Part shown: positions 36,597-49,100 of the stretch, in pieces
Layout: every line of letters starts with the position of its first letter
Position numbering within the stretch: position 1 is the stretch's first letter
Source of the DNA: Oscheius sp. JU75
Lineage: Eukaryota; Nematoda; Chromadorea; Rhabditida; Rhabditidae
Assembly: GCA_037178855.1 (NCBI GenBank)
Contig: JASJZC010000007.1
Coordinates: forward strand, 3,162,001-3,226,000
Direction of reading: 5' to 3'
DNA length: 64,000 bases
The notes under the pieces: generated by a model
What the model was told of the DNA's origin: nothing
Seen by the model: only the letters and a program-made list of their open reading frames with translations
Databases searched by the model: none
Program-made: the position numbers and the translations under genes

Positions 36597-38336
36597 TTCC
36601 TGCAAAAATGTGATGTTTGTGAGAGGAACGGTGATGAGTGAAAGATAAGAGAGCTATTTAGTTGAGTAAGTCGTAAGGTTAAATAGACGTCTTCTTGACC
36701 TCAAGGAGGCGGCCCGCTTTGTTACGAAAGATGGGGGATCGTTGCGCGCAGCTGCTTGGTGAGCGTCGATTATTCACAAAACAAACAGGTAAATATCGGC
36801 TGCCATCGGGTTGACGCATCGCACTCTGGCTCAGGAAACGACCGACGTTACTCCTCGTAACCAGAAATTTGAGCTCTTCTATGTCACCCAAACAGGGACA
36901 TGGATACGCTGCAGCAGCCGAAAATAGACAAAAGAGCGAACAAATGAGCAAAAGGTGAACTAAGTGAACAGACTTCCAACATGTTCCAGGCTGTCACATG
37001 TGCTAAACAAGTTAATACGACTTTAAACTCAGAAACATGTTGGATGGACTGTATTAACTCTAAGCAACACAACAATCATGAAAAATGCAAAATACAGGGG
37101 AAACTTGGTGTGAAGAACAGACATGCTCACTTTGAACTGGTTGGGCGTGTCAACCGTCGTTCCTTTTGTACAGATGGTTATCAAATACCTTACAGAGACA
37201 TCAAGGTGAATCAGAGCCAGGGGGTCACCTCGTACCCACAATGACTAGCTGTCTTCGCCATTAAAAATTCCTATCAGGCCCTACATTATAAGAGTAACGC
37301 ATCCGTCACGAGGTGACACATAGCTTTTACGAACAAGGAAAGACCTCACAGACCATGATGTCTTATTTTGGCGATACCTAGGCGACGCTGCTAAAAATTA
37401 GAGCAGAAGCGAGTCTACTGAATAAAGAACGTGTTTGTGTTTTGTCGTTCTTTTGCCCTTGAAAATGGGAAGAGCACTGTAGAAATGTAGGAGGGCGTTG
37501 GTGATGAGTGGGGACATTACACAGTTTGGATTCCAACTTTGGGGTCGCCTGACGACGTGTATGAACAGCTGGCGTAGTGACGCGTCTATAATAATCATGA
37601 ACACTCGGAAACCATTGATATGCTTCATCCAATCCTATTGTCAGACACCGTTCATAAAATAACCACGACATTTCATTTAACATTTCACTTTTCAACCATC
37701 AGAAAGCTTGGAACTGTTTTCGAGACCACATTCAGAGAGATGTCATCGTTTCCGAATTCCAAAAAATGAATGACTAGGCTTTGGCTCTTATCTTCTTGAG
37801 TTCCCCAGTCGCTGGTAAGCGCCAAGTGATGTATTGAAATTGGAAAGTCAAGAGATAGATACGCCAATTTCAACGCAATGCATGGTGTTCGAAAACAACA
37901 AATATTGAGCTGAGGGACCGAAGTGATCGTGTATTACCTTCCAACAATGCCACGAAATCAGTTATTTTCTGATCATGAGGCTATGTAAGTTTGGAAATTG
38001 TCTGATGGAGAGATGGAGAGTTTGTAAACGTTGTACTCTGTCAGGTTGCTCGCAGTTAAATCTCTTCACTGAATCTCTTTGTGTTCCGACCAACAACTGG
38101 AATCGTAAAAAATGTTTGTTCTTTCGCGCTTAGGCTAACAGTGTCACAGTGTCAATCTTTTCATGAGTCACTTTATTACAACTTTCAAAGCTTGTAAGCT
38201 CGCTTAGTTTTTTTAAAGAAACTTTAGCTAATAGATATATGATACAATGATGATAGAATGGATATAGTAGGACCGATAACCCGGTTGTGTAAGGAATATT
38301 ATCATTGGTCACAGGTGCACGAGTTTGTCAACCGAA
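36597..38336. other. Intergenic, no gene supported
   Basis: A 105-codon minus-strand frame at 37378-37695 and a 62-codon one at 37685-37873 are the only notable ones. They lack domains or a convincing start and could be chance. The promoter of Clc-like copy 3 should lie at the left end. Confidence 0.4.
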
Positions 38337-38986
38337 TCAGAAGTTCTCGACAAGACTCTGGACTTCCGGACTGAGTCTACACGGACTGAGACTCCTGCGA
38401 ATCTGGTCATAGTCCGGAGGAGGAATGTCCATTAACTTTAAAAGAGTCCCCCTACTTATTAATGGTCTTTCTCTCCTAACTGGGGTACAAGGCTCTTTAA
38501 CAAGTTCTCCTAGCTGAGGGTTGGATCGGCTCGTGGTTAATTTCTTCGATGTAGGACACTTTAGGAAGTTGTTGTTATTGTTGTTATTATTGATGACTGA
38601 AGGTATTTCCGCAGAGCCCGAACATTCTGTCAACGTTATCTATAATGAAGCTCCTTTAGAAATTCAGCCATTTTTCTCACCTTGGCCATTTTTTTGACGA
38701 TTACCACGGCTTCCGCTTCATTGTTCTCCCGAATGTGGCCCGGACCTGCAGAGCTGAAAAAAAAGGTTTAAGAGTGGAGACTAGAGGTAAAAGATTACTT
38801 CAAAGAGGTTTACAACTGCTCGCTTTTTGAGTTCAGTTCTGTAACAGCTTTCGCCGTTTATTACTTCCGCTCAATCTGATACAAAAGGGTAGCGTCAAAA
38901 AGACATACCAACATGAGAAATACAAACCTGCTTCTCGGTCGGAAGTCGTGCACTTTCAATGTGTCAGCTTCTAATGTAGTAGACAT
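38337..38986 (-). CDS. Small unknown protein with poly-Asn and a conserved-looking tail
   Basis: Exon 1 from ATG 38986 encodes MSTTLEADTLKVHDFRPRS; exon 2 (about 38752-38682) encodes AGPGHIRENNEAEAVVIVKK; exon 3 starts TLTECSGSAEIPSVI, runs into eight Asn residues, then LKCPTSKKLTTSRSNPQLG, CTPVRRERPLISRGTLLKLM, IPPPDYDQIRRSLSPCRLSP and ends VENF at TGA 38337. All three exons join in phase with GT-AG introns. The product is about 145 residues, lacks a signal peptide or TM segment, and is rich in Ser/Pro/Arg, so it is probably a disordered intracellular protein. No family was recognised; the DMSTTLEADT start and RSLSPCRLSP tail are the parts to search. Confidence 0.62.
38566..38592 (-). repeat. 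AAC/AAT microsatellite encoding poly-Asn
   Basis: A run of AAC and AAT codons inside exon 3 of the small unknown protein; its length is likely to vary between individuals. Confidence 0.7.
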
Positions 38987-41453
38987 TGAGATTCTGAAAA
39001 AAAAGACAAATGATCTAAAGCCCCAGAGGAAGTCTAATGACGGCAAGTATCGCCAGTGGTCCCACAAACACACTCTTAATTGTCTTCCGGATGAAACAGA
39101 AAATTCGACAACATCAGTCGGGGAGTGAGAAAACAGCAGAGAACTCTCGGAAGCTGTTCAAGATAGTGTAAGCACTTAAAATTGGGAACATGACGAGAAT
39201 AGTTAGTTAGTCATAGGGCTCAATACAAGTGAGGAGAGAATGAAAGTTTCGGCTACAACGACATTCGATACTACAAATTAAGGAGGAAAATGTAGACAAG
39301 ACCTGAGAAGGAAAGGTCGGATGCGGGGGGCGCAGCACGGAAGAACTCAACAGCCATAAAAGGGAGGGGAGGAGATCTCTTAGGACACATTTTTGCCACT
39401 TTCCCAGCGACCCCGCATCATGAGCCTGAGAATAAGCGGAGAGTGATATAGACAAGGAATTATAGGCAGGTGACGTTTCTCGTGCCCGTAATGGGATTCG
39501 CCGGCTCGACTGCTCTAACAAAGAGAAGGAGTAAGAATTCAGCCATGTGTGTGTGAAAATTAGACATGATTTTCAGGAGGAGAGACACCAGCTCACTCCT
39601 AATGATTTGACGATCGAATATTCAACGACTGGAATACGTAGCATATACGAAAACCGATCCAAGTGCTGGAGATAGCGGAATAATTAACAGAAACACTTGA
39701 GCAAAAATCGCCATAACACACGGAAGAGACACTGATTCATTAATGTAAAGAAATGAAGTGTACTAGACGCACAATTCAAATAACGTCTATTTGCTCAGAG
39801 TTTAATTGAGTATCACTCACGCTTATTTGAACGAGACCGAGAAGGAAAACGTCTTCAACATGGAAATGCTCTCCGATCGTAGGAGATCTAAAATGAGGAC
39901 GCCTACATCATATAAAGATGCAATAGAAACCTTCAAAAGGCCGCAATAGGAGGATAATCTCACCGAGGACGACATCTTTTGCAAAAATGAAAACTGAGCT
40001 ACGCACTAATGTCACACATAACAGGAAGTGTCAAAAATCTGTGATGAGTTCTCATCAATCTTACTGCATTACCCTGCATAATAACTTTCTATTAGCTAAG
40101 GCACAAGAAGAGCAGAGGTAGACCGCTTTAATGACCCTAGATTTTCGTCATCAATAGGCTTGGCCTTTAATCTAGTGTCCGAACATTTCAACCTGATGTA
40201 GAACTGGAAATGACAGAGCCTGTGAAAGTCGTATGGAAGTGATCGGTGAGCTGCTTGATACTCAGAAATGAAACTCGAGGTTATAAATATCTTCTTCATG
40301 TGGTGCAATTGAGCTGGAAAAATTAGAAATTTGTTCGGGGAAGTCGAGTGATTTTTGAGCACGGATACGCTGGTGAGGGTGATGATTAGAGGGAGCATTC
40401 TCACGGACTCATACATTTCCGACTGCATTCCCACCTTCGGAGCAAATCAATTAGGAGAACCAACACAGTTAGCTTTCCCGAGGGGAAGTTGAAAAGTCAT
40501 CACAGCGTTCAACAAAGATTGTTATGGTCATGACTACAACAAACAAAAAGCGGCCAAGACGACAAAAACTGAAGCACAATTCCGTGTGGATGTGTAACAA
40601 GATTATTAGTGTGGCACGTGGGATTCCTAATGTAGCCAATATTCAGCAGCTTAACAGCTCTTAAAGATGTTCACTGTTGACGGTACCAATCAAATTTTTT
40701 TAGAACTGAAGTTTCATAAGGATCCTTGGGTTTCAAAATCGAAGAACTTGTCACAAGTGATAGACGATCGTTTCTTCCACAAATATCCCTTCGATGTTAT
40801 CCATCTCCATGCGGCTTCGCTCTCGTTCCGAAAACATAAATTTCCTGTGATGTTCCTTCACTCTTACCCGAACCGGAGTAGAAGCCAGATCGAGTCGTGT
40901 CGTGTCGAACAAGCATAGTATTAAGGTTTCTTCAATAAGTTGAACCTTCTTCGTTTCATCAAATAGAGGAGCTGACAGGTTCAGCTCAAGATTCAAACTT
41001 TACAGAAGTACTTTTGCAGCCTGGCCTGTTTTTATCGAAGATATATTTGGCACAAAGGCTAAACAAAGCCTGTAAGAACTTTACACACCAATCCTTTCCC
41101 GGCTATCAATTGATGGTATTAGAGGACATATGAGCAAAGTTTGAATGGATCATACTCTTGGCTTAGAGTCCAAAAAATTGATCTTGATATTGAACAGCTG
41201 GATTGTTTACTAGAAAGTGAACTATCCTTCTCCACAGTCGTCCAAAAAATCGTCCCATGCGACGCATCAGTTTATTGAGACGATCTCCTGATCAGATGAA
41301 AGCCCATGTATGGGAAAGAAAAGTGAGATGAGGGGAAACGAGCCACCTGAATTGTCTCGCCGCTGTCTACTTCTGACTGTTTGTCTGCAGAAGCCGATTT
41401 GTAGAAAAGTTTATTAGAAATTTAGTGATTGAGTACCCACAATAGAAAAGAGA
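38987..41453. other. Long stretch without a supported gene
   Basis: About 2.5 kb between the small unknown protein and the end of the tetraspanin gene. Frames of 60-112 codons occur on both strands (the longest at 40096-40434, minus) but none shows domain motifs, a signal peptide or compatible splice neighbours. Confidence 0.4.
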
Positions 41454-42692
41454 TCACAAGTAGGAGAAAAAGGTAGGCGCAGGAAACTAGTCAAAGAGAT
41501 GCATCTGTTGTTCGTTGTATTTGAGCAAATTTGTGTCGGGCTGGCCTTTCCATGAAGCACATACCAGAAGAGTCACGAATGTAGCGAGAGACTGGATAAA
41601 ACGGTACAAAGTTTTTGGGAGCTTTTACCTGGATGATCAAAAAAGCGAACGCAGCAGTACTGATGAAGTACATGCTATTGTGCATCTCTCGTTCAAGCTC
41701 TACTGAACAACCCTAAATATGACTATGTTTGATTGTTAAGTATCGTACTTACATTGTAGTTGATGTTGCTGGGATGATCACTCTGTCCACATCCAGGTTT
41801 GTAGTTTCTGCAGCAAGAGTCAGGAACGTATTGTGGCACAGGCTTTCGTCGGCCAGTTAGCTCCACTTCATCTGACTCGGTAGAAGTCTTGTTTTTCGGA
41901 TAGTCGAAAAACCCCTTAGATCCACAGCATTTGCTCTGAAACATAATCTTACGTTGTTTTCAGTATACCCACCTCAATTTGTAGTTTGTCGATAGCCCAG
42001 CGGATGTTTGCGTTATTTTCATATCCATAACGTACGTCATTCTTCAACCTCAGAGCCACATTTTGCGTAGAATGGGCAGTGTAGTTCAAAGCAGTGTAGA
42101 CCAACAGCCCTTCGCACGAAACAAGGAGGAATAGCAGCAGCAAATACTGAAGTGAGAGTATTTATAATATCGTAAGTAACAATTACCACGGTGTTTCCAC
42201 AACGACTTTTAGCAGCAGAACAGGAGCAGAACCCAGCTATGAGACATAGTGAACCACAGAAACACATAAGGTATATGCAGTACATAAACATCTCAGTATG
42301 AAGCAGAGGCACGATGTAGTATTTTATGAGAAACAGATAGCCGCTGAGAGCTAGGAAGAGACCTCCACAGATCTGAAATTACATTTATTGAAAAATGTAT
42401 AGTATAGGATCTTTGCATTAGCAATACGATATTCTTATCTACTTGGTTAAATAACGTTTCACCTTATGTTGCAGCCAAAAAAAATAATGCTTTTCTAGAA
42501 TTATCCGATTTGTACGACTCCACTGATAGTTTCTTCCGAAAAAAAAAACAAATGAGTTTTGCTTATCAAGCTGTCTTTGAGGTCTGAACTCACAGTTGTC
42601 AACAAGGCGAAGAAGAGCATCAGACACTTGAGGAACATGGAAGAACAACAGCATCTCCTATCATCCTCATTTCTTCTGCGCGAAGGCGCCAT
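41454..42692 (-). CDS. Tetraspanin
   Basis: Four-TM membrane organiser. From ATG 42692 the cytoplasmic start MAPSRRRNEDDRRCCCSS has a Cys cluster suited to palmitoylation. TM1 spans two exons (CLMLFFALLTT + ICGGLFLALSGYLFLI). TM2 is FMYCIYLMCFCGSLCLIAGF, TM3 YLLLLFLLVSCEGLLVYTAL. The large extracellular loop carries NYTAH (N-glycosylation), the hallmark CCG (SKCCGSKGFFDYP), PDSCCRNYKPGCGQ and a final GCSVELE, giving the paired Cys needed for disulphides. TM4 begins MYFISTAAFAFLIIQ and is completed by a 27-base micro-exon (SLATFVTLL) and a final exon ending at TGA 41454; this end is the least certain part. Which tetraspanin orthologue it is cannot be told. Confidence 0.87.
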
Positions 42693-44314
42693 CTAAACAC
42701 AAAAACTTATAGCAAAAGTATAAGCAAAAACGAGAGTAACACGCTTGTCGCGGCCATCACTCAAAGGTGCGCACTGAAAACAATTTGAAAGGAGTTGGTC
42801 AGGTACTCGCGTTGAATTATTCACAAAGTAAGACGAAAAGACGGGGCCGTAGTCATATGAAGAATGATGTCAACAAGCGGCTTTAAAGAAGTATAATGAG
42901 CTGACCCAGACGATTTTCGATGAGAAAGAACGAGCCATTTATAGCCTGTTGCGAAGAGGACATTGAAGGTGCGCCCTGTCTAATTGCCCACACCGATCCA
43001 AGTTGCAGAAAACGCGGATTATGCAACTGTATACAGAAACGGCTATTGCAAGTGTCGCTTGCAAGATAAGAAGTGTTACTGCAGTTTTCGATGTGGATAC
43101 TGACCTCGGTTGAACAATTTGCATATCTTAATATGCACAAATGTATCAAGAGTCACAAGCTAGTTGTCTCGACCTCAGGGAATTATGCATCGGAGCTTAT
43201 CAAAGTTCATGTCAGTCATTCTCATTACAAATCATGTCCCTTGCTACGAAGGTGAAGGCGTTCCTAGAAAAAATTGGACAGCTTTACCCTCCTCAGGAAG
43301 CCTCCGCAACGGTCGGCGGCTCCTGAGCTTGACTCCCAGAGCTCTCCAAGGATCTCAGCCGTTGACTCGGATAAAAACTTTATCTTAATCTTTCAATAAG
43401 TTTCCCTTTCCATTGCCTGTCTACGCGCGACGGAAGTGTCCAGGATCTGACAAACAAGCATTGTTTTCGTTGAAACCCACGTCTTTCAGCGCGCGATCCG
43501 GCAAACAATCTGCTGCAGCTTCCAAAAAAGGACATGAAGTAACTGTGCAGCAGACAGTAGTAAACATGTTTGTTGTGGAACGAGGAAGTAGTACGATTTG
43601 CATAGCAAAACAATCTCGGTTATGGTCAAACTAATGAGGTTAAAATGGAGACTGACCGCTGCGGGGATAGTCGATAAGCAAAATGCCGGATATATGTATA
43701 TCAATGACTCTGACCTTGGGTGCGAAAAGGAGACAGGGACCCGTATGGACAACAATACCGATCTACTCGATCAAGTGCCAGCACGACTGAAGGAGCCCTA
43801 ATTCTGACAAGAGGGTGAACAAGCGCAACACAAAGGCTTTATGATGGATGACAGATGGAAAGACGGTAATTCTGTTAGTTATTAATGAAGCGCGAGGCTC
43901 TTCGCATCTCGTAGGCACTTCGTAATAAACCTCTAGCAGTTGAAGACGCAGAAAGGCGCAAAAAATTCTGGACTAAAGAGAGCGCCCGTGGTTGCGGAAA
44001 TGGTCAACCACGTGAGCAAGCGATGACTGAGCGTCGCTTTCCGGAAGACGTTCATTTGAATTGGAAAACTATTGCTGTTCGTAGTGGGAACAAGAAGGAG
44101 ACTATAGTAATAAAACAAAGTCAGAAAGAGTGAACATGGGCTAACCAATTGGCCAGTCATTACGAGCAAAGGGACTCCTGAATAGAAGCCGAGATTGTGC
44201 GTAGACTCTAGGGTTCTAATTGAAGCCATCAAGGCTTGCTTATAGGCATCGTTAGTAGAGTTCAATAGGCCGTCATCATAGCCTAGATTGAGTGTTGCTA
44301 TTTCTTGTTAACAC
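42693..44314. other. Intergenic, no gene supported
   Basis: Contains short frames on both strands, for example 43933-44265 (minus), with no recognised domain. The tetraspanin promoter should be at its left end. Confidence 0.4.
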
Positions 44315-44706
44315 TTGGTGAACACTCTCCCAGATAAGCGAAAGAACCTGGCAACTGTGCAACGACGTCAGGAAAGAGCTATGCTCGGAGTCACTCTACT
44401 CAACCAAATCAGGAATGAGGATGTGAGAAGAGGAGCCGGGCTTCCTAAAGTTCTTGATCTGAGGCGTAAGCTGAAAGAGGTGAGGAGACTGGCTGAGTTG
44501 GATGGTGTAAGATGGTCTGAGGCGACGACAGAATGAGTTCCTCTGAATCAACACAGGCTCTTGGACAGACCCCGTTAACTAAGGAAGGATGGCTTGAGAA
44601 GAGCCTCTGAGAGTATCGGAAGATTCCCGACGATTTGGATGAGGCAAGCCAGAGAGGAACGCGAAGAATGGGTTCGGATCATGGAAGCGGCAAGGTATCG
44701 CGACTA
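44315..44706 (+). mobile_element. LINE (non-LTR) retrotransposon relic, 3' end of reverse transcriptase
   Basis: The first part encodes RRQERAMLGVTLLNQIRNED followed by VRRGAGLPKVLDLRRKLK, matching the C-terminal segment of LINE endonuclease/reverse transcriptase polyproteins (consensus 'RxMERxMLGISLxDxIRNExIR'). A stop occurs at 44534-44536. The element then continues in another frame with RFPTIWMRQAREEREEW and IMEAARYRD, which is the end of the same family. The piece is therefore broken by a stop and a frameshift, lacks everything upstream, and is surely inactive. Confidence 0.7.
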
Positions 44707-46104
44707 GGAAGCTCCTTTGATACCGACGTAAGAAATTTTAAATTTTAACTTGGGGAAGTGGAAATACTATAGATTAAGCGTCTCAACCTTTTAGCTGCTG
44801 GCACTGCAAACGACCCAATTTTGCAAAAGAATATTAACTCAATATGTTGCCAGATTTCTTCCCTTCAGGTTGTTAAAATAATCCAGTCGCTGCAACGGCT
44901 ATAATCACTCCGTTTGTTCAGAAGCAGATCACAAGATTGTCATTCTATAAATTGCCGACATGGCTAGTTCACTGGCAGATGTCTGATACCTCAAGACTGT
45001 CTGGTCACTGAACAAGTTTTCCGAATGTAAATATTTTGTAGATCATAGTATGGAATTATCGAGTAAATAGGAAGATTATTCGTGGCGATAAAATGGAAAT
45101 GAGAAGGTGCAAAGCTCTTCTTTTGAAGAATAACCGTGTGCATGTGTGCACAGGGACAGGTGCGTGTTGCGAACGAATTTTTTTGTTCACACCTTGCCCC
45201 ATATACCTTGACAAATCACCAACCTTCTATTTATTTCCCGTTTTCCTGTCATCCTAAGCTGTGATGGACGACGCATGCCATACTCATAGGAATGTTTGCA
45301 GAGAAGAATGAGATCGGAGAAAGAGAGGAGTGTCGAACACATTCGGTGAACAAACAGCCTAAAAGCTTGTTTAGATTCAATTTCATTCGTAGATTGAGAA
45401 CAATCGATCATTACGTTACGGTGTTTATTTCAGACCAAGTTGTGCCTTCTGTACTTTCAGAGCAGTCTACTTAGGCGAATTTACTCGCATTTTGGCGCAG
45501 ATCGCTGTGCTCCACATGGTCTGATGACGTATTTTCTCTTGTGTGAAAGAAAACCTGTCGCCTCGACAGTCACCTGTGCCTTCTTTTCGATCGTTTTGTC
45601 TGGCCATAATATATATCCTTGATCGCTCTTCACTTCCCTCACAATTCCGTTGGCAGTTTATTTTCCACTACTTTACAGTACTTTGTGTTTTGTGAGAGGG
45701 GAGATATTGTTTACATATCCAACCACATCTAGCATTATCTCAAACGAACCGCTCCCCCCTTGGGAGTACTGCAGTCTTTCCAATCGTTTATCGTATCGGC
45801 TTTCACGCGCAAACGCCCCCAACGTGCTTCTTCCCATCTCAGGAAATATAGCTGGGTGCGTCTTTGGTCGGTTCCACACGTCAAGTATTGACTGGCAATT
45901 CTCGTTCGCCAAGCATTCAGGCAACGGTGCTAGGAACTGGACGTGTTACCCATTTTTAACGTGTCGGTTTCTCCCCGTTGTGAGCAGTTGTTTTGTCACG
46001 CTACACCCCCAATCGATTTTCTTCCAGATAAGCCTTGTCTCTTTTCGTCGTTCTGCTTTTTAGCCTACGATTTGACCAATTTGTTTTCAGCCAACAGTAC
46101 AAAA
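44707..46104. other. Intergenic / 5' region of the next gene
   Basis: The right part (45600-46090) is T/C-rich with long open frames on both strands but no domain. It ends in a TTTTCAG acceptor at 46084-46090, 15 bases before the start codon of the next gene. Confidence 0.45.
46081..46090 (+). promoter_or_regulatory. Candidate spliced-leader acceptor
   Basis: TTGTTTTCAG is followed 14 bases later by ATG 46105. It could be a trans-splice site or the acceptor of a 5' UTR intron. Confidence 0.4.
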
Positions 46105-49100
46105 ATGGAACAGAGCCGTCTAGGTTTGCATGATATGCTGCACCAGGAACATCAATCTCTCCACGATCAACATTTTAACAGCTCTGCCAATCTTCGAGCC
46201 CCGAAGGTATTTAAATATAATTATTAGCCCACAGCTTGTTAGTAGTATGTTTTTTCATAGGATAGTCGTAGAAAACGCCTTTTTAGTCGTTGCTTTATCA
46301 GTGTTGAAGGTACGTGAGCAGTTTTCATCTAATGTGTCAGTAACTAGTAAACTCTGCTCTTGACTGTATCCACATTCACCCTATTTTCACATTTTTGCGA
46401 GATATCCCTATGTGTTAAGGTTTTTCTATTTAAGGAATGTAATATTTGTGGTGAATGATGGTATTTTACCAATGTGAGTGATTAATTCCTCATTAACCAC
46501 GAGCAACAAGTTATTCACTAAAGAGAGACATTTAAACGCAGCTTTTTGAAAGACAATAAGTGAAAATGTTCGCTCTTCCACGAGACATATTTCAGATCTC
46601 GCTGAGATCCATGAGCAAGAGTGACCCTCACTTGAACATTCCGCATCTGATGATGAGCCAGGACGAAGGTGAGTTACGTTGATTTAGTAATAGAAAGCGA
46701 AAGTGTAATCTTCGCTTTCAAAGATGTTTACAAACACGCGAAAGACCAGAAAACAGCCGTCAGGTGACACCTAATTAGGCTCATAGCATAGTGTTGGCTT
46801 TTGGTTTTGCACCACAGTGGGACGATTTTTGATAATTAGGATACCTGAGATCATACCAAAAACCAAATCCTGGCTATATAAGATGGCGTTCTCAGGGCGA
46901 TGAGTCATTCTGTTTGTGCATATACCCGCAACTCTGCCTCTTTCTCTGCATGTTTTCACCTTCCTGCAAGAAGATTTCGTAATTTTTAGAACTGTTGTAA
47001 ATATTATGGAGCAGTCCGGATATCCCGCCCCCAAAGAAGGCTTCCTAGTTGTGAAAATTATACGAAGTCTGCTTCCAGACCATCCGTCTCTGAACAAGAT
47101 CGTCTCTGGTCTTTTCCACGCCGACACTGTTCTCAGCGCAGCCCCTCATTTACACGTAAGCTTTTTCGTTCAACATTTGTGGTAAACAACAACCGGAAAA
47201 ACAAACCACGCGAGTCCGCAGAGATCGGACTTGCTATTTGTTTATAATGTGGGCATCGATTAGACCCAGCTGAGGAAAGACACATTTCATTTCGAATTGG
47301 TTGAATCCCCCCACGTGGTCAGCCCACACACTATTTATTTTTACGCTCTCAATTTGTCTTCTTTTAGAGTGCACCAATGTCTGCCGGTCACTCGAACAAT
47401 GCTCTCAAACCGTGTGAAAGGTTAGTTCAAGTTTAAAATTTGCATGCGGTCGTGAAGCCAATAGATCAAAGAAAAATGAGCCCATTGATCCGGAAACCCG
47501 TTGGTGTTGTGCTCCTGGGGAACCTACCATTTGGATTTATTCCAAGATAACACTCCCGCTGTTACTTTTGGCAACTCGTTGAGCAGACTCGCTCAGTTTG
47601 TAGTATCTTTCAATTTTTGATCAGCTTGTGCTGAGAGTCAAAAAGAAAAACTTCCTCCTGCTTATGACTGGCATTCAGCCTGATAATGGTCTATTAATAG
47701 ATAGTACTTGAGAGATCGCGGTTCTCAGTCCCGGATACCTTGTGTTTCGTGCACTGGTTTTGCTACCGTGACAAACGAAAGGTTTTACCATGGCTGAGGT
47801 AAAGATTTCATCATCCACCGTCAGCTGACGGTGACAGTAGAGGGTTCCCCGATTTTCATCCGCGTGGCCCGATAAATATCGCACGAGTACAGACGCCTGG
47901 TAGTCTACGCGTGTCGAACTTTCCTCATCTTTTGATTTCGAATAACAGTTTGTGATTCACCATTTCGTTTCATCGACTTTCATTTTGCAAGGAATAGCGT
48001 TTGCAGCTTTGTTTTGCAGTTCGCTATCTCCCGTATTCGGATCTTCAGCGAGCTATAAAGATACAAAACCGAAGTTGTTGGCGAAAACATCATGCTTCCT
48101 TGAAATGACCGATAAGATAAACATGTTGCGAGCTTTTTTCCTCGATGGCGCTCTGGTCTTTCATTTCCTTCAAACCTGCAGTACTCTTTTGTTCACCACG
48201 TGTGCCTGTAATCTATAAACAAAAACTAAGACATTTGGACCCTCTTTGTTTCATCTGTTGACGGCGTTTCCGTTCAGAATCGTCGGACTGATAGCATTCC
48301 TCAGAGGCATGTTTCATAAACACGCAGCCGGCCCGAGTGAGTACGGACCTGTTCACAAAAGTGTTCCTTGGGTCTCTGACGTCAGCGCTCAATGATTTCC
48401 CCCTGCTATACATTGTCTTATGGCCCCCTTCCGATCATTCCAAACACGGTGGTCACATCGAGCTCTCGCGCGCCCCCGCATTTTGCCCAACTGTTTGTTA
48501 TGTTCGAGTCCTGTTCCTTTCCGGAAGCGTGTTACGTCGTTGAAAAAGATTTTATGACAAAAGTTATTACACCTCGACCCCACGTGGGCTAGGTACGCCA
48601 CGTGGCTCGCAAAATGCACGCAGACAGGAAAGAGGGTTATCAGTTTTTCTATGAGCTTCCGCCACGATTTGAGTTCGTCACATGGTGTCCTTCGCGTCAT
48701 CGCATTTCGACTGTACCCAACAGTCATCAAGCATACACCAGGGTACAATTCGCGAACATATATAGCCATTGTACTCCTTCGCTGCGATCTGACTACACTT
48801 GTTTACGGGACCCATCACGCCGGGCCGTGATAGGGCTACGACATGAAACGGCTCCACAACTTTACTTCCTTTCTCCTGAGTCCGAACTCTTTCAAATACT
48901 CAGCCGTTCCATGTCAGAACCATTTATTTGTATTCTGCGCGGGACCTGTCCTCCGCGCTCTATCCTTTGCTAGTCGCGTCTCACATTGCTCTCTCCTTTT
49001 CACACTTTCCCCCCATTGGTCTTTCATTTTCGAACACAATTATTCATTCTTGGAAAGGATATTGTGGTTAATGTTTGGTCACGCGTAGTCAATGTTGATG

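Noticed and set aside
37378..37873. Possible minus-strand gene of 105 plus 62 codons
   Set aside because: The two frames abut without a shared splice solution and lack any recognisable motif.
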